Shown one piece after another: positions 37,821-49,528 of a stretch of 64,000 nucleotides of DNA. A model generated the notes under the pieces. It saw only the letters and a list, made by a program, of their open reading frames with translations. It made no database searches and was not told where the DNA came from. The stretch covers positions 806,001 through 870,000 of the forward strand of contig NZ_QTUB01000001.1 in assembly GCF_003386665.1 (NCBI RefSeq), read 5' to 3'. The first letter of the stretch is position 1. Each line of letters starts with the position of its first letter. Both the position numbers and the translations under genes were made by a program. The DNA is from Xenorhabdus cabanillasii (GTDB lineage Bacteria; Pseudomonadota; Gammaproteobacteria; Enterobacterales; Enterobacteriaceae).

Positions 37821-38134
37821 TGAAGTGAACCCCAAAAGTTGGACATCTGACAATTAGGGGCTTTGTATTTCAATGAGTAGAAAAAAGTACACATTAGAAT
37901 TTAAACGTCGTGTTGTTCTTCACTAGGAAAATTTCTTTGGATTACTCAAGACTGAATGTTGGCACAACGAGGGATATAACGCGATAACCTTGTTAAAAAA
38001 TGCATTAGAAGAATATATCCATTACTACAACAATGAGCGAATCAAACTCAAGTTGAACGGCCTGAGCCTAGTATAATATCGGGTTCAGACCATATCAACC
38101 ACCATAAAGTGTCCAATATAAGGGGGTCACTTCA
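37821..38134. mobile_element. IS3-family relic, 314 bp with intact 25-bp ends
   Basis: 25-bp imperfect terminal repeats (TGAAGTGAACCCC ... TTGGACA and its counterpart at 38110-38134). Inside are the first ~17 codons of an OrfA (MSRKKYTLEFKRRVVLH) and the last part of an IS3-type transposase (ENFFGLLKTECW ... EEYIHYYNNERIKLKLNGLS). The middle ~900 bp is deleted. With both ends kept it is MITE-like and could be moved in trans by a full-length relative. Confidence 0.8.
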
Positions 38135-38183
38135 TTTGGGCGGGTTTTACGTCAGGCAAATATTCCCTTACGATCTAGTTATA

Positions 38184-41100
38184 TCAACTCCTGTTATGGT
38201 AATGAATGCTGAATTCCGGCGATAACTTACTGACCCCTAATCCATTCATTTTTTCTACTTTGATCTGCACAGGGATCCGCTCTTTCATCGCTTCAACATG
38301 GCTGATAACACCGATAGTTTTTCCTGTTGCATTTAGGTGATCGAGTGCATTCAGAGCGATATCAAGGGTTTCTGAGTCCAGAGTACCAAATCCTTCATCA
38401 AGGAACAGGGATTCTATCTGAGTTTTGTTGCTGACCAGATCAGACAGAGCCAATGCCAGCGCCAGACTGACGAGGAAACTTTCACCACCTGAGAGGGTTT
38501 TGGTATCTCGAATTGCATCAGCTTGCCAGGTATCGACGATTTGTAACTCTAATCCACCATCATCTTTGCTTTGCCGTTTGCGCTGTAGATAGTAGCGACC
38601 GTGTAATTTTTCTAACCGAATATTTGCCAGATAGACTAAATGATCCAATGTTAGCCCTTGAGCAAAACGCCGGAATTTGGCGCCATCAGCGGAGCCGAGT
38701 AAGTTATTGAGATAACTCCAGTCATCGTAGTTTTGTTGTGAAAGGGCAATTTGTGCCAGTAGTTCCTGTTGCTGATGCCGACGACCAGCATCGCTGTTGA
38801 GCAGGTTTTTTACTGCGCCTTGTAGCTGATTATTTTGTTTCAGTTCATCGGCGATATTAGCCAAGAGTTCGGTTACTTGTGGCGGTTCGTATTGTTCCAG
38901 CAGTAACGGTGATTTTTCTCTATGCCGTTGTAATATAACTTCTGATTCATGATATCGTGTTTTAGCTTGCAGGCTCTGTTTGGTCAGTTGTTCTTGTAAT
39001 TGTTGCAGAGCTTCTCGCTGTTCAGGCACTAGCAAAGCTTGCTCAAAAGCAGCTTGATGAGAAAAACCTTGTTGTTGTAACCCTTGCCGGAAAGCGTTGG
39101 ATGCTGATGTACACTCGGTTTCGGCAGTGTGACAGCTTCGTTCAATTTCACTGGCTGCGCCCGTTAATTGATTCATTTTGTCCTGTAACTGCTGCAAAGC
39201 TGTCGTCGCTTGTTTATAGGCGGTATCCAATTCATTCGTCTTTTGCTGTAATTCCTGACGAACGACACTGATGGATTGCCCGCCAAATAATTGATAACGC
39301 TCTTGTTGTGTTTGTTGCAATAACAGTTTTTGTTGTTGTTGCTGTTCACTCAGTGCTCGCAGTTTATCGGTCAGCTTATCTTTTTGCTTTTCCAGTTCAT
39401 TGAGTTTACTTTGCAGGGCTGCTTGTTCCCGCTGTAATTGTTGCCACTTTTCTCGCGAAGCGTGATAGTTTTTTAATTCGTTATCACGTAGCTGTAGCCA
39501 GTTCTCAGCCTCCTGCGGTTCCGGTAGTGCAAATGGCGTATCCTGTAATCCGAAGGTTAGCTGTTCTGTTGTGGCTGTGTATTCTGTTTCTATCTGGCGT
39601 AGCTCTGCTGTATTTTCAGTTAATTGTTTCTGATAAGTATCCTGTTTGACCCTTTCCAGCGCGATTTCTTGCTCGTACGATTTGTACTGTTCTCGATGAT
39701 TAGATAGTGATTTTTCCGCAGCCTGATACTGTTTTTCAGCCTGTAATAGTGCTTCGTACTGTTTCTGGTGTTGTAGGTAAGCCGCTTTCCGTTGACTAAT
39801 AAAGTGACCTACAGACTCTGTTTCTGCTGATAATTCATCTACTGTAAATTCAGGGGATTGTAGTTGTCGGCAATGGTACTGACATTGTTTAATCATCTCT
39901 GCTAGTTGAGATGTGAGGTGTGTAATGGATTGCTGTAATTGCTCACTGCGTTCTTGCTGAAGCTGCTGTTTTTGCTGTAAAGCAGAACGCTCCCCTTGTA
40001 GCTGTTCTATTTTTTGGCTCAGAATTTTCAAGCGCTCTTCTGATTTTGACAGGGCGATATTTTGGTATTCAGTGATCAACGGGTGATGCGTTGCCCCACA
40101 AAGCGGGCAGGCTTCGCCTTCCTTCAATTGGTTGCGTTCTTGTTCCAGGCTGATGATCCGCTGTTCCAGACGAATACGTGCAGCTAAATCCTGATGGTGT
40201 TGTTGCGTTTCTGTTAATTGCAGTTCAAGAGCGGTTATCTGAATTGGTAAAGATTCCAGTAATGCCTGAGTTTGTACGAGTTGTGCCTGATTATCTGAAA
40301 TCGTTGCCTGTAATTGATGGATCTGGGGCTGCAAAATCTCCAGTTGATTTTGTGAACTGAGTTGTGATTGGTAATCTGATAACTGTTTTTGTAACTGTTC
40401 CAATGGATGAATTGCCTGCAAGCTACTCAGTTCTTTTTCGGCAAGGATAAGTTCATCCTGTAATGGCTGGTTTTGTGCAGCTTGTTGTACCAGAGTCGTA
40501 TTTAAGGCATTCAGGTGCTCATTTGTACAGGTTAGTTCAGTGGTAATTTGCTGGTTTTTTTGTCTGAGCCTGGTTATCTGGATTTGTTTTTCTTTCTGGC
40601 GAGAAAAGAGCTGTTTCCATTCAGGCAGTTTACTCTCCAGCTTACGGAAATAAGGGTGTTCTTCGTAGTATGTTTCCAGCGTTTTTTGTTCTTTATTCAG
40701 TGTAATGTACTGAGTCTTAGTCACTTGATATTGAGACAATATTTCTGTCAGTTCACGATTATATGCAGTAACTTCTTTCTCTTGAGAGAGTAACTCTTTC
40801 GATTGAATTTCAATCTTATGATCGAGTGGCACAATGTGCTCAGAAATCAGTTTTTCCTGCCGCATATGATACTGTATATGTTCTTTTTGGGCATTTTCCA
40901 GCTCAACCTGCTTTTGCTGGGCTGGTTGTAATAAAGAACATTGTTGTTCAATCTCATGTATTATTTTTCTGTGTTGTTCATCAAGCCGTTGCTTTTCATT
41001 AAATGCTCGATTTTGTGCATCCCACAATGGACGAAGTTTTTCGGCAGGTTCACTGGCAGCCAGTTGTTGTAATTGGGGTTGAGCATCTTGAATAGCTTGA

Positions 41101-41909
41101 TCAGCCTGCTGAAAAAGTAATTTGTTGTTAGTTAATGCTTGCTCTAATTCATTTTGTCGTACGAGCCAATGTTCGGTTGTCTGTAAGTCTTTAAGCTGCT
41201 GGTTGAGCTGAGTTTCTGCTGCGATAAGCTGTTGTTGCTGATTTTGGTATTCTTCGATCTGTGCCGGAGTTAATAACTCAATTGAAGAGGCCTTTGCTTG
41301 TTGGATATTTAATTCAGATAGGGCTTCTTTGTGGCGTTGATAAATTTCCTGCGACAGGATGCCGTAAATTTCTGTACCCGTCAGTTCTTCCAGTAAATCG
41401 GCACGGTCTTTATCATCTGCATTTAAGAATGCGGCAAAATCACCTTGTGACAGGAGGATAGATTTAGTAAAGCGTTTGAAATCAAGACCCGTTATTTCAG
41501 CGATTTTCTCTTTTTTATCCGGTATCTTGTCAGCCAAAATCTTGCCTGTTTTTTTGTCTGCTAATTCTCCTTTCGGGGGCTGGAGTTTGCCGTCAGCTTG
41601 ATTGCGGGCACGACGCTGGCTCCAGAAGGCACGATAAGCAACCCCTTTAACTTCGAACTCAACTTCTGACAGACATTCGGCTGTATGGCGGGTCATTAAT
41701 TCATTCTGATTGGCTGAAATGGTGCTGAGCCGTGGGGTTTCGTGATATAAGGCGAGGCAGATGGCATCCAATAGGGTAGTTTTTCCTGCACCTGTCGGGC
41801 CGGTAATAGCAAATAATCCGTTGCTGGCAAAAGGCTCTGCTGTGAAATCAATTTTCCATTCACCCTGTAAGGAATTAATATTTTTTAGCCGTAAGCTAAG
41901 AATTTTCAT
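38184..41909 (-). CDS. sbcC: Exonuclease SbcCD, ATPase/coiled-coil subunit SbcC
   Basis: 1241 residues, an SMC/Rad50-type ATPase that partners SbcD to cleave DNA hairpins and protein-blocked ends. Walker A GPTGAGKT at residues 37-44. Two very long Gln-rich coiled coils flank the zinc hook CPLC at 601-604. The ABC signature is [17 protein letters not shown] and Walker B is [12 protein letters not shown] near the C terminus. It is slightly longer than E. coli SbcC (about 1048), with the extra length in the coiled coils. It starts 15 bp after the sbcD stop in the same operon. Confidence 0.96.
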   Translation of the reverse strand: MKILSLRLKNINSLQGEWKIDFTAEPFASNGLFAITGPTGAGKTTLLDAICLALYHETPRLSTISANQNELMTRHTAECLSEVEFEVKGVAYRAFWSQRRARNQADGKLQPPKGELADKKTGKILADKIPDKKEKIAEITGLDFKRFTKSILLSQGDFAAFLNADDKDRADLLEELTGTEIYGILSQEIYQRHKEALSELNIQQAKASSIELLTPAQIEEYQNQQQQLIAAETQLNQQLKDLQTTEHWLVRQNELEQALTNNKLLFQQADQAIQDAQPQLQQLAASEPAEKLRPLWDAQNRAFNEKQRLDEQHRKIIHEIEQQCSLLQPAQQKQVELENAQKEHIQYHMRQEKLISEHIVPLDHKIEIQSKELLSQEKEVTAYNRELTEILSQYQVTKTQYITLNKEQKTLETYYEEHPYFRKLESKLPEWKQLFSRQKEKQIQITRLRQKNQQITTELTCTNEHLNALNTTLVQQAAQNQPLQDELILAEKELSSLQAIHPLEQLQKQLSDYQSQLSSQNQLEILQPQIHQLQATISDNQAQLVQTQALLESLPIQITALELQLTETQQHHQDLAARIRLEQRIISLEQERNQLKEGEACPLCGATHHPLITEYQNIALSKSEERLKILSQKIEQLQGERSALQQKQQLQQERSEQLQQSITHLTSQLAEMIKQCQYHCRQLQSPEFTVDELSAETESVGHFISQRKAAYLQHQKQYEALLQAEKQYQAAEKSLSNHREQYKSYEQEIALERVKQDTYQKQLTENTAELRQIETEYTATTEQLTFGLQDTPFALPEPQEAENWLQLRDNELKNYHASREKWQQLQREQAALQSKLNELEKQKDKLTDKLRALSEQQQQQKLLLQQTQQERYQLFGGQSISVVRQELQQKTNELDTAYKQATTALQQLQDKMNQLTGAASEIERSCHTAETECTSASNAFRQGLQQQGFSHQAAFEQALLVPEQREALQQLQEQLTKQSLQAKTRYHESEVILQRHREKSPLLLEQYEPPQVTELLANIADELKQNNQLQGAVKNLLNSDAGRRHQQQELLAQIALSQQNYDDWSYLNNLLGSADGAKFRRFAQGLTLDHLVYLANIRLEKLHGRYYLQRKRQSKDDGGLELQIVDTWQADAIRDTKTLSGGESFLVSLALALALSDLVSNKTQIESLFLDEGFGTLDSETLDIALNALDHLNATGKTIGVISHVEAMKERIPVQIKVEKMNGLGVSKLSPEFSIHYHNRS

Positions 41910-41923
41910 GCTATTGCATCCTA

Positions 41924-43195
41924 CTATTGTTTCTGAGCCATTGTTTCTGAGCTATTGTTTTTGAACTGTTGTTCCTGGGTATGTTGCTGAGCAATATCGT
42001 CCAGTGTTTGTCTGAACAGGGTAGTCAGGCGTTGTTTCTGCGGTTGATCGTCAATTTCAGCCAATGCCAGTCGTCTTTCGAAAACTTCGTATACACTCAA
42101 TTCGGTAAGTGTCTCTTTGTTTTTTTCCGACAATAATATTTGTCGTGTGGTTTTACTACGCCGTAGCAGGATGATTTCGACAGGCAGATCGACAACTATA
42201 GACTGAATGCGTTTCTGAATGTCATGCAGGTAATCTTGAGTTGCAACTTCAATATCCAGCCAGACAGGACGTTCTCCCTGATAATCACTGAAAGTTTGTA
42301 ATTGTTCCTCGATTTGCTGCAAATTCCCCCGAATTAATTGCATGGGTTGATAAGCGGGAATGGGTAACAGAGTGACACCATTGAACCTGTCCTCCTTAAA
42401 TTCAACTAAACAGACGCTTTTCTCTTGCCCGACTTCATCGAAACTTAAGGGGATTGGTGAGCCGCTGTAACGAATATGCTCAGCATGATTGATAAGTTGT
42501 GGGCGATGAATATGCCCCAGAGCAATATAGTCAGCAGGAGGAAAGGCCTGAGCGGGGAAGGCATCCAGTGTGCCAATATAAATATCCCGGACAGAATCCG
42601 TGGTAGAAGCTCCGACAGTGGTCAGGTGCCCGGTTGCGATAATCGGCAGAGGGTGACCAAGTTGTTCCCGTAATATACAAGATTGCTGATAGAGCTGATG
42701 GTAGTGTTCTGTAATGGCATCTTGTAGTGCCTGCTGTTTCTGTATGGCTGATTGCCCCGCTTGACTTATCATGATATCCCGTGGGCGCAGATAAGGAATG
42801 GCACAGAGAATGGCACCGGGTTGACCATTTTTGTTATTCAGTAACTTAATTTGTTGCTGGATGTCAGTTTCTGCACAAGCAATAACGGTGGTGTTCAGGT
42901 AAGAAAATAAGGACTTTGATTCATTGAGTGTGGCGACGGAATCATGATTTCCGCCAAGAATAACGAGCTGACAGCCAGTGGATTGTAAGTCCACGACAAA
43001 CCTGTTGTATAATTCACGGGCGTAGCTGGGTGGAGAGCCCGTATCAAAAACGTCTCCGGCAATAATCAGGGCATCAACCTGATATTCATTTATTTGCTCA
43101 ATAAGCCACTGTAAGAAGTGTTGATGTTCTGCGGCACGATTTTTGGTAAAGAAATATTGCCCAAGATGCCAGTCTGACGTATGAATGATTCGCAT
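41924..43195 (-). CDS. sbcD: Exonuclease SbcCD, nuclease subunit SbcD
   Basis: 423 residues, an Mre11-type Mn-dependent nuclease. Phosphoesterase motifs are clear: [10 protein letters not shown] at residue 6, [12 protein letters not shown] near 48, GGNHDS near 80, TGHLTTVG and ALGHIHRPQ. The N-terminal ~330 residues match the family well. The last ~20 residues ([19 protein letters not shown]) are encoded by a 14-bp tandem array and look like a lineage-specific tail. It leads the sbcD-sbcC operon and is divergent from phoB, as in E. coli. Confidence 0.96.
   Translation of the reverse strand: MRIIHTSDWHLGQYFFTKNRAAEHQHFLQWLIEQINEYQVDALIIAGDVFDTGSPPSYARELYNRFVVDLQSTGCQLVILGGNHDSVATLNESKSLFSYLNTTVIACAETDIQQQIKLLNNKNGQPGAILCAIPYLRPRDIMISQAGQSAIQKQQALQDAITEHYHQLYQQSCILREQLGHPLPIIATGHLTTVGASTTDSVRDIYIGTLDAFPAQAFPPADYIALGHIHRPQLINHAEHIRYSGSPIPLSFDEVGQEKSVCLVEFKEDRFNGVTLLPIPAYQPMQLIRGNLQQIEEQLQTFSDYQGERPVWLDIEVATQDYLHDIQKRIQSIVVDLPVEIILLRRSKTTRQILLSEKNKETLTELSVYEVFERRLALAEIDDQPQKQRLTTLFRQTLDDIAQQHTQEQQFKNNSSETMAQKQ
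41926..41995. repeat. Degenerate 14-bp tandem array in the sbcD 3' end
   Basis: Plus-strand units: ATTGTTTCTGAGCC (41926-41939), ATTGTTTCTGAGCT (41940-41953), ATTGTTTTTGAACT (41954-41967), GTTGTTCCTGGGTAT (41968-41982), then GTTGCTGAGCAAT. It covers the last ~20 codons of sbcD. Because 14 is not a multiple of three, the repeat does not give a repeating peptide. Confidence 0.75.
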
Positions 43196-43427
43196 GTTTT
43201 TTACTCTGTTTTTCTTATCTTGCTTTTGTTGTTTTGCTTTTGTGCTGTCTCAGCTTCCCGCTTATCTGTCCGGCTATTAATTATAATGAGTGCTCAAGGG
43301 ATGTCGTGTGTAATTACGATTTCATTCGCAGATTTTCGAGCAGCTTCGCAACCACAATGAAATATGGCAGCTATGTGATAAATTCCCTGCAATGTTGATT
43401 ACAGTTTTATGATGAAGACAGAAGATG

Positions 43428-43460
43428 TTTCATAAAACTGTAATAAAGTTGACTCACAAT
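43428..43460 (+). promoter_or_regulatory. Pho box and promoter of phoBR
   Basis: TTTCATAAAACTGTAATAAAG, followed by TTGACTCACAATG, closely parallels the E. coli phoB control region (two PhoB repeats, then a -10-like element). Autoregulation by phospho-PhoB during phosphate starvation is expected. A CTCACAAT / ATTGTGAG inverted repeat follows immediately (43453-43473). Confidence 0.75.
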
Positions 43461-43509
43461 GAATTATTGTGAGTTTTGCTGACTTCAATAAATATTGGCA
43501 GGATTAACC

Positions 43510-44199
43510 ATGGTTAGACGTATTTTGGTTGTTGAAGATGAAACCCCAATTCGTGAAATGGTGTGTTTTGTGCTGGAGCAGAACGGGTATGAACCTGTTG
43601 AAGCAGAAGATTATGATACAGCTATCGGGCGTCTGTCGGAGCCTTACCCTGATTTAGTATTATTAGACTGGATGCTGCCTGGTGGCTCAGGAATACAAGT
43701 TATTAAACAGATGAAGCGCAGCAGTAATACCAAAGATATTCCTGTCGTAATGGTAACTGCGCGGGGGGAAGAAGAAGATCGGGTTCGTGGGCTTGATGTT
43801 GGTGCAGACGATTACATTACTAAGCCATTTTCTCCGAAGGAATTGATTGCTCGTGTTAAAGCCGTGCTGCGTCGTGTGTCTCCCATGGCAGCGGAAGATA
43901 TTATCAATATGGATGGGTTAATGTTGGATTCCGTATCCCATCGAGTTTCCAGTCAGGGGCAGGATGTGGATATGGGGCCAACAGAGTTCAAACTTCTCCA
44001 CTTTTTTATGGCGCATCCTGAACGTGTTTATAGCCGTGAACAGTTACTCAACTATATATGGGGAGCTAATGTTTACGTGGAAGATCGTACTGTTGATGTG
44101 CATATCCGTCGATTACGTAAGGCGCTTGAAATCGGTGGACACGATAAAATGGTACAGACTGTTCGTGGTACTGGTTATCGTTTCTCCACCCGTTATTAA
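43510..44199 (+). CDS. phoB: Phosphate regulon response regulator PhoB
   Basis: 229 residues from the ATG at 43510 (AGGA 7 nt upstream), matching E. coli PhoB end to end; an in-frame start five codons upstream is not supported. The receiver domain has acidic pocket EDE, phospho-acceptor Asp in [11 protein letters not shown] (residue 53) and Lys in [12 protein letters not shown]. The OmpR-type winged helix ends with [14 protein letters not shown] and VRGTGYRFS. It activates Pho-box promoters under phosphate limitation. It is co-directional with phoR after a 179-bp spacer. Confidence 0.97.
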   Translation: MVRRILVVEDETPIREMVCFVLEQNGYEPVEAEDYDTAIGRLSEPYPDLVLLDWMLPGGSGIQVIKQMKRSSNTKDIPVVMVTARGEEEDRVRGLDVGADDYITKPFSPKELIARVKAVLRRVSPMAAEDIINMDGLMLDSVSHRVSSQGQDVDMGPTEFKLLHFFMAHPERVYSREQLLNYIWGANVYVEDRTVDVHIRRLRKALEIGGHDKMVQTVRGTGYRFSTRY

Positions 44200-44220
44200 T
44201 CTGTCTGGTTTTTATCGCCT

Positions 44221-44333
44221 GGATTTTTGTGGATAGATTTTGTGTGAATTGATTTTATGTGGATAGATTTGTTGAACATCACTTAGTGAATAAAACCAGA
44301 TGAACAAAATCAGGTAAACAAAGCTGAGTAAAC
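44221..44333. repeat. Degenerate 12-15-bp tandem array in the phoB-phoR spacer
   Basis: Contiguous units: GGATTTTTGTGGATA, GATTTTGTGTGAATT, GATTTTATGTGGATA, GATTTGTTGAACATC (each 15 nt, 44221-44280), then ACTTAGTGAATA, AAACCAGATGAAC, AAAATCAGGTAAAC, AAAGCTGAGTAAAC (to 44333). It fills most of the spacer between the phoB stop and the phoR ribosome-binding site. Confidence 0.75.
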
Positions 44334-44378
44334 CAAATAATTATGATAAGCATTTAATTTCATGCCGGAGAGAGTCAC

Positions 44379-45692
44379 GTGCTGGAGCGGTTATCCTGGA
44401 AGCAGTTAGTACTGGGTCTGTTTATTTTTTGTCTGCCTGCGATTATTTTATCTTTCTTTATTGGTCGCCTGGCGTGGTTGCTGGTAGTTGCATTATTGCT
44501 GGCTCTGGTATGGCATGGTTACAACTTGCTGAAATTGTCTGACTGGCTCTGGCTGGATCGCAGTATGTTACCTCCTTCAGGTCGTGGAGGGTGGGAACCC
44601 ATATTTTACGGCATTTATCAGTTGCAGCAACGTAACCGTAAGCGTCGTCGGGAATTGGCATTACTGATAAAACGGTTCCGTAGTGGGGCGGAATCTTTAC
44701 CGGATGCGCTGGTGATGATGACAGTGGAAGGTAATATTTTCTGGTGTAATCGCTTAGCTCAACATTTATTAGGATTCCGCTGGCCTGAGGATAATGGGCA
44801 ACCTATTTTTAATTTGCTTCGCTATCCTGATTTCAGTCGCTATATGACTGCGGGCGATTTTACTTATCCTCTTTCCATCGAATTAAATAATAGTCATCTG
44901 GTGGAATTTCAGTTAATGCCATATGCAGAAGGGCTACTATTGATGATCGCCCGTGATATTACACAAAAGCGGCGATTAGAAAATTTCCGCCGCGATTTTT
45001 TTGCCAATGCCAGTCATGAGTTAAGAACACCATTAACGGTATTGCAAGGTTATCTGGAAATGATGCAGGATCAGGAACTGGGTAGAGAAGCAAACCAGAA
45101 AGCGATCAGGACAATGCAGGAACAGATCCGAAGAATGGATGGTCTGGTTACACAACTATTGCATCTCTCCAGAATTGAAATCGGATCGCAGATGGATATG
45201 CATGATGTTGTTGATGTGCCTGCTATGTTGGCTTTATTGCAGCAGGAAGTGCTGACACTGGCAGATAAACGGTATGATATTGCGTTTGATATCGATGAAA
45301 AACTACGGGTTTTCGGGAATGAAGAACAACTGAGAAGTGCAATGTCGAACCTCGTTTACAATGCTATTAACCACACAGTAGAAGGTACTCGTATTGTAGT
45401 TAGTTGGTCTAGATCCTCTCAGGGAGCATTGTTCAAAGTTGAAGATAATGGTCAAGGGATCAGCCAAGAGCATTTACCGCGCCTGACTGAGCGTTTTTAT
45501 CGGGTTAATCGTGCTCGTTCACGACAAACAGGTGGAAGTGGGTTGGGGTTGGCGATCGTGAAACATGCTTTGCATCATTACAATACACATCTCGATATTT
45601 CAAGCACTGTAGGGAAAGGCTCTACATTTAGTTTCTTGTTGCCTCAGCCGCTTGTTGTCTCCGGTATAGGTAAACTGATTAAAAAATCATAA
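44379..45692 (+). CDS. phoR: Phosphate regulon sensor histidine kinase PhoR
   Basis: 437 residues from a GTG start at 44379 preceded by GGAGAGAG, as in E. coli phoR. Two N-terminal membrane helices ([31 protein letters not shown]), a PAS domain ([18 protein letters not shown]), the phospho-acceptor His in [19 protein letters not shown], and kinase N, F and G boxes ([32 protein letters not shown]). It phosphorylates PhoB when Pst transport reports phosphate shortage. Confidence 0.96.
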   Translation: MLERLSWKQLVLGLFIFCLPAIILSFFIGRLAWLLVVALLLALVWHGYNLLKLSDWLWLDRSMLPPSGRGGWEPIFYGIYQLQQRNRKRRRELALLIKRFRSGAESLPDALVMMTVEGNIFWCNRLAQHLLGFRWPEDNGQPIFNLLRYPDFSRYMTAGDFTYPLSIELNNSHLVEFQLMPYAEGLLLMIARDITQKRRLENFRRDFFANASHELRTPLTVLQGYLEMMQDQELGREANQKAIRTMQEQIRRMDGLVTQLLHLSRIEIGSQMDMHDVVDVPAMLALLQQEVLTLADKRYDIAFDIDEKLRVFGNEEQLRSAMSNLVYNAINHTVEGTRIVVSWSRSSQGALFKVEDNGQGISQEHLPRLTERFYRVNRARSRQTGGSGLGLAIVKHALHHYNTHLDISSTVGKGSTFSFLLPQPLVVSGIGKLIKKS

Positions 45693-45827
45693 GGTTAATG
45701 TAATTTAATGGTAATAATACGGGCAAAAAAATGATTTATTAATCAATGTGAATAAAAAAAGTGCAAATCATATAGTGTGTATTCAATGATAGATGATAAT
45801 AATCACTAGTTTTAAAAGTTAGTTTGA

Positions 45828-45971
45828 GATATTACTCTGCTTTTTGGTTTGTTGCTTGCCTTTTGGCGCTATAAAAGTTTTACTTGGGGGCAGTTGTTGG
45901 CGATTCGAGCTGTTCTTACCACTACCATTCTGTGTCTTGCGAGTATCAGGGAATATGATACTTATCACTGA
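45828..45971 (+). CDS. Possible small hydrophobic ORF in the brnQ leader, copy 1
   Basis: A 47-codon open frame ([20 protein letters not shown] ... [10 protein letters not shown]) upstream of brnQ. It has no ATG; a TTG at 45849 is the only shared start. The same frame is kept in copy 2 (47701-47856) with several silent changes and a 3-bp gap. It could be a membrane peptide, an upstream regulatory ORF, or an old gene fragment. Confidence 0.25.
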   Translation, partial: DITLLFGLLLAFWRYKSFTWGQLLAIRAVLTTTILCLASIREYDTYH

Positions 45972-46072
45972 CTGTTAAATCAGGATCCTGTTTCGCCAGT
46001 GAAAATTCAAGTATTTGCAATAGTTACTATTGCATATGCAATTCTTTCAGTAACAATAAGTTAACAATCATT

Positions 46073-47407
46073 ATGACATACCGTTTATCATCTAAGGATA
46101 TTTGGGCATTAGGCTTTATGACTTTTGCTCTGTTCGTTGGTGCGGGAAATATCATTTTTCCACCTATGGTTGGCTTGCAGGCGGGTGAGCATGTTTGGGT
46201 CGCTGCTGCTGGCTTTTTGCTTACTGCTGTAGGTCTACCTGTCATTACCGTTATTGCTTTGGCGAAAGTAGGGGGCGGGATTGAAGCACTGAGTTCCCCT
46301 ATCGGTAAAACGGCGGGTTTAATACTGGCAACTGTCTGTTATCTGGCTGTTGGCCCGCTATTTGCCACACCGAGAACTGCAACCGTTTCTTTTGAAGTGG
46401 GTATCGCTCCGTTAGTAGGCTCCGGAGAACTTCCGCTTTTCATTTACAGCATAATCTATTTTTTACTGGTGGTTCTGGTTTCACTTTATCCGGGTAAATT
46501 ACTGGATAGCGTCGGACATGTGTTGGCACCAATCAAAATACTGGCATTGGTAATTCTGGGAGTTGCAGCTGTGTTATGGCCAGCGGGCCATTCTATTCCT
46601 GCTATTGAGACTTATCAGGAAATCCCGTTTTCAAATGGTTTTGTGAATGGGTATTTAACCATGGACACCCTTGGCGCAATGGTATTCGGCATTGTTATTG
46701 TTAATGCTGCGCGCTCCAGAGGGGTGGAATCTTCTTCATTGTTGACCCGTTATACCATGTGGGCTGGTTTGATTGCAGGGCTTTGTCTGGCTCTGGTTTA
46801 CCTTTCTTTGTTCAAATTGGGAGAAGGCAGCGGCATATTAGTACCAAAAGCTGACAATGGTGCGACTATCCTGCATGCTTATGTTCAGAGTGTTTTTGGT
46901 AACTATGGAAGCTTCTTCCTTGCGGTATTGATCTTCATAGCCTGTATGGTAACCGCAATAGGCTTGACCTGCGCTTGTGCTGAGTTTTTCAGCCGTTATC
47001 TGCCACTCTCTTATCGCACACTGGTTCTGAGCCTGGGATTGTTCTCCATGTTGGTTTCCAATTTGGGTCTGAGTCATTTGATTACATTTTCAATTCCGGT
47101 GCTCACAGCCATTTACCCTCCTTGTATTGCACTGATATTGTTGAGTTTTACGATCCGTTGGTGGAATAACTTCACCCGTATTCTGGCTCCTGCTATGCTG
47201 GTCAGCCTGATGTTTGGGGTTTTGGATGCCATTAAATCATCTGAGTATTTATCACACTTATTGCCTAAATGGGCAACGCATCTGCCGTTGGCAAATCAAG
47301 GGCTGGCATGGTTAATACCGACTCTGTTGTCAGTGGTGGTATTTGCTATTTATGATCGCATTGCGGGAGAAGGCAAACTTCCAAAACATGAAATCCAGCA
47401 GGGATAA
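46073..47407 (+). CDS. brnQ: Branched-chain amino acid transporter BrnQ (LIVCS family), copy 1
   Basis: 444 residues with about 12 membrane segments. The family start [27 protein letters not shown] is unmistakable, followed by [17 protein letters not shown] and the [20 protein letters not shown] block. BrnQ imports Leu, Ile and Val with Na or H. No clear Shine-Dalgarno precedes the ATG (AACAATCATT). Located after phoR as in E. coli, where proY follows; here a second brnQ follows instead. Confidence 0.95.
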   Translation: MTYRLSSKDIWALGFMTFALFVGAGNIIFPPMVGLQAGEHVWVAAAGFLLTAVGLPVITVIALAKVGGGIEALSSPIGKTAGLILATVCYLAVGPLFATPRTATVSFEVGIAPLVGSGELPLFIYSIIYFLLVVLVSLYPGKLLDSVGHVLAPIKILALVILGVAAVLWPAGHSIPAIETYQEIPFSNGFVNGYLTMDTLGAMVFGIVIVNAARSRGVESSSLLTRYTMWAGLIAGLCLALVYLSLFKLGEGSGILVPKADNGATILHAYVQSVFGNYGSFFLAVLIFIACMVTAIGLTCACAEFFSRYLPLSYRTLVLSLGLFSMLVSNLGLSHLITFSIPVLTAIYPPCIALILLSFTIRWWNNFTRILAPAMLVSLMFGVLDAIKSSEYLSHLLPKWATHLPLANQGLAWLIPTLLSVVVFAIYDRIAGEGKLPKHEIQQG

Positions 47408-47700
47408 TGCTGATTACTATTCATTAATTCTTCTGTAAAAAAAACAATTCGGGCGGCATAAATCAATGCCGCTCTGATGCCTGTTGGCCCTGTCTTTCCT
47501 ATAAAATAATAACAATATCTATCAATAAATATAAAACTAAATTCCACTAGATTATACCTAATAAATTTGTTTCTGATTAATTTAATAATTATTAGAAGAT
47601 GCTTGGCTAGTAAATTCAGGGTTATTGATGAAAATGCAAATCATATATTATGCATTCAATTATAGATAATAATAATCACTATTTTTGAAAATTAATTTAG

Positions 47701-47856
47701 GATATTATTCTGCTTTTTGGTTTGCCACTTGTCTTTTGGCGATATAAAAGCTTTACTTATGGTCAGTTATTGGCGATTCTAGTTGTTACTATCATTTTGT
47801 ATCTTACGGGTATCATTGAATATAAAACGCTCCCCGAATTTAAAGTAAGAATTTAG
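47701..47856 (+). CDS. Possible small hydrophobic ORF in the brnQ leader, copy 2
   Basis: A 51-codon open frame ([20 protein letters not shown] ... TLPEFKVRI) in the leader of the second brnQ, homologous to that at 45828-45971. It has the same lack of ATG and the same shared TTG (47722). Frame conservation between copies is the only support. Confidence 0.25.
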   Translation, partial: DIILLFGLPLVFWRYKSFTYGQLLAILVVTIILYLTGIIEYKTLPEFKVRI

Positions 47857-47972
47857 TCTCACCAATGAAAATTTCAGTATTTGCGATAGTTATTCTATTT
47901 ACATGGGTAACCAAATGTATAGCATTTACTATTTCATATTTAATATTTAACAATAATTTATTATCAATCACT

Positions 47973-49313
47973 ATGGCATATCGTTTATCATCTAAAGATA
48001 TTTTGGCATTAGGTTTTATGACCTTTGCCCTGTTTGTTGGAGCGGGAAATATTATTTTTCCGCCTATGGTTGGTTTGCAGGCGGGTGAGTATGTTTGGAT
48101 TGCTGCTGCTGGTTTCTTGATTACAGCTGTAGGCCTACCAGTCATTACTGTTATTGCTCTGGCGAAAGCAGGGGGCGGAATTGAAACGCTGAGTTCTCCT
48201 ATCGGTAAAACAGCGGGTTTAGTACTGGCGACTATCTGTTATCTGGCTGTTGGACCGCTGTTTGCAACACCAAGAACTGCAACTGTTTCTTTTGAAGTAG
48301 GTATTGCGCCGCTGGCAGGAGACGGTAAGCTTCCACTTTTTATTTATAGTGTCATCTATTTCCTACTGGTGATCCTCATTGCACTTTATCCGGGGAGATT
48401 ACTGGATAATATCGGACGTGTACTGGCACCTGCCAAAATGTTGGCGTTGGCTATTCTGGGTGTTGCGACATTATTGTGGCCTGCTGGTAGTCCTATTCCT
48501 GCTTCTAATACTTACCAGGAAATCCCATTCTCAAATGGTTTTGTAAATGGGTATTTAACTATGGATACACTGGGGGCAATGGTATTCGGTATTGTTATCG
48601 TTAATGCTGCACGCTCCAGAGGAGTGGAGTCTTCTGTATTGTTGACCCGTTACGCCATGTATGCGGGTTTGATTGCAGGGTTTTGTCTGACCCTGGTTTA
48701 CCTCTCTTTGTTCAAATTGGGGGAGGTGAGTGGAACGTTAATACCGACAGCTCAAAACGGTGCGGCGATCCTGCATGTTTATGTCCAGAATACTTTTGGT
48801 AATTATGGGAGCTTCTTACTGGCGGTATTGATTTTCCTTGCCTGTATAGGAACAGCAGTCGGTTTAACCTGCGCGTGTGCTGAGTTTTTCAGCCGTTATC
48901 TGCCGCTCTCTTATCGTACTCTGGTTCTGAGCCTGGGATTGTTCTCTATGCTGGTTTCCAATTTGGGGTTGAGCCATCTGATTGCGTTTTCAATTCCGGT
49001 GCTTACGGCAATTTATCCGCCTTGTATTACACTGATATTATTGAGTTTTACCAACCGTTGGTGGAATAACTTCACCCGTATTCTGGCTCCAGCTATGCTG
49101 GTTAGTCTGGTATTTGGGATCCTGGATGCGGTTAAAGCGTCTGAGTATTTGGTTCACTTATTCCCAACGTGGGCGCAATATTTGCCGTTGGCAGAGCAAG
49201 GGCTGGCATGGTTAATGCCGACTTTGTTGTCTGTCATGGTGTTTGCTATCTACGATCGCATCATAGGTTCAACAAAAATCCCAAAGCATGAAGTTCAGCA
49301 GGAGCAGCTTTGA
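47973..49313 (+). CDS. Branched-chain amino acid transporter BrnQ paralogue, copy 2
   Basis: 446 residues from the ATG at 47973 ([18 protein letters not shown]), chosen because it aligns with copy 1; the upstream in-frame start at 47865 would add 36 residues from the leader. It is nearly collinear with copy 1 across all ~12 membrane segments. Differences cluster in loops ([15 protein letters not shown] versus [15 protein letters not shown]) and at the C terminus (EVQQEQL). The duplication may raise dosage or split Leu/Ile/Val preference. A weak stem (TGAGCA / TGCTCA, 49385-49403) with T-rich sequence follows. Confidence 0.93.
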   Translation: MAYRLSSKDILALGFMTFALFVGAGNIIFPPMVGLQAGEYVWIAAAGFLITAVGLPVITVIALAKAGGGIETLSSPIGKTAGLVLATICYLAVGPLFATPRTATVSFEVGIAPLAGDGKLPLFIYSVIYFLLVILIALYPGRLLDNIGRVLAPAKMLALAILGVATLLWPAGSPIPASNTYQEIPFSNGFVNGYLTMDTLGAMVFGIVIVNAARSRGVESSVLLTRYAMYAGLIAGFCLTLVYLSLFKLGEVSGTLIPTAQNGAAILHVYVQNTFGNYGSFLLAVLIFLACIGTAVGLTCACAEFFSRYLPLSYRTLVLSLGLFSMLVSNLGLSHLIAFSIPVLTAIYPPCITLILLSFTNRWWNNFTRILAPAMLVSLVFGILDAVKASEYLVHLFPTWAQYLPLAEQGLAWLMPTLLSVMVFAIYDRIIGSTKIPKHEVQQEQL

Positions 49314-49528
49314 TTGCCGTATCTATCATTATCTGAATTGTGTGAAAAAAATCTAAAATAAAACGGACAAAACAATAAAAAGGGTGAGCATTCAAACTGC
49401 TCATTCTTACTTTTTTACTTGGATTTGTTCTAGCTTTGACAGCCGATAAGTCCATAAATTGGTCTAACCTAATTGACTAGACTAATAAAACAAATATGCA
49501 CAAAATGTGTACATAATGAGATGATGTT

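Larger units (their letters stand above)
45770..49313 (+). repeat. Tandem duplication carrying brnQ and its leader
   Basis: Two direct units of about 1.6-1.7 kb, roughly 45770-47407 and 47650-49313. Similarity covers not only the brnQ genes but also ~300 bp upstream (shared ATTATAGAT/ATAATAATCACT, CTGCTTTTTGGTTTG, TGGCGATATAAAAG). The units have diverged visibly, so the duplication is old but both genes remain open. Confidence 0.8.

Noticed and set aside
44221..44333. CRISPR-like array
   Set aside because: Units are contiguous 12-15-mers without unique spacers, and no cas genes are present.
47453..47472. Terminator after the first brnQ
   Set aside because: The stem GCGGCAT / ATGCCGC has its T-run only on the minus strand, where no gene ends.
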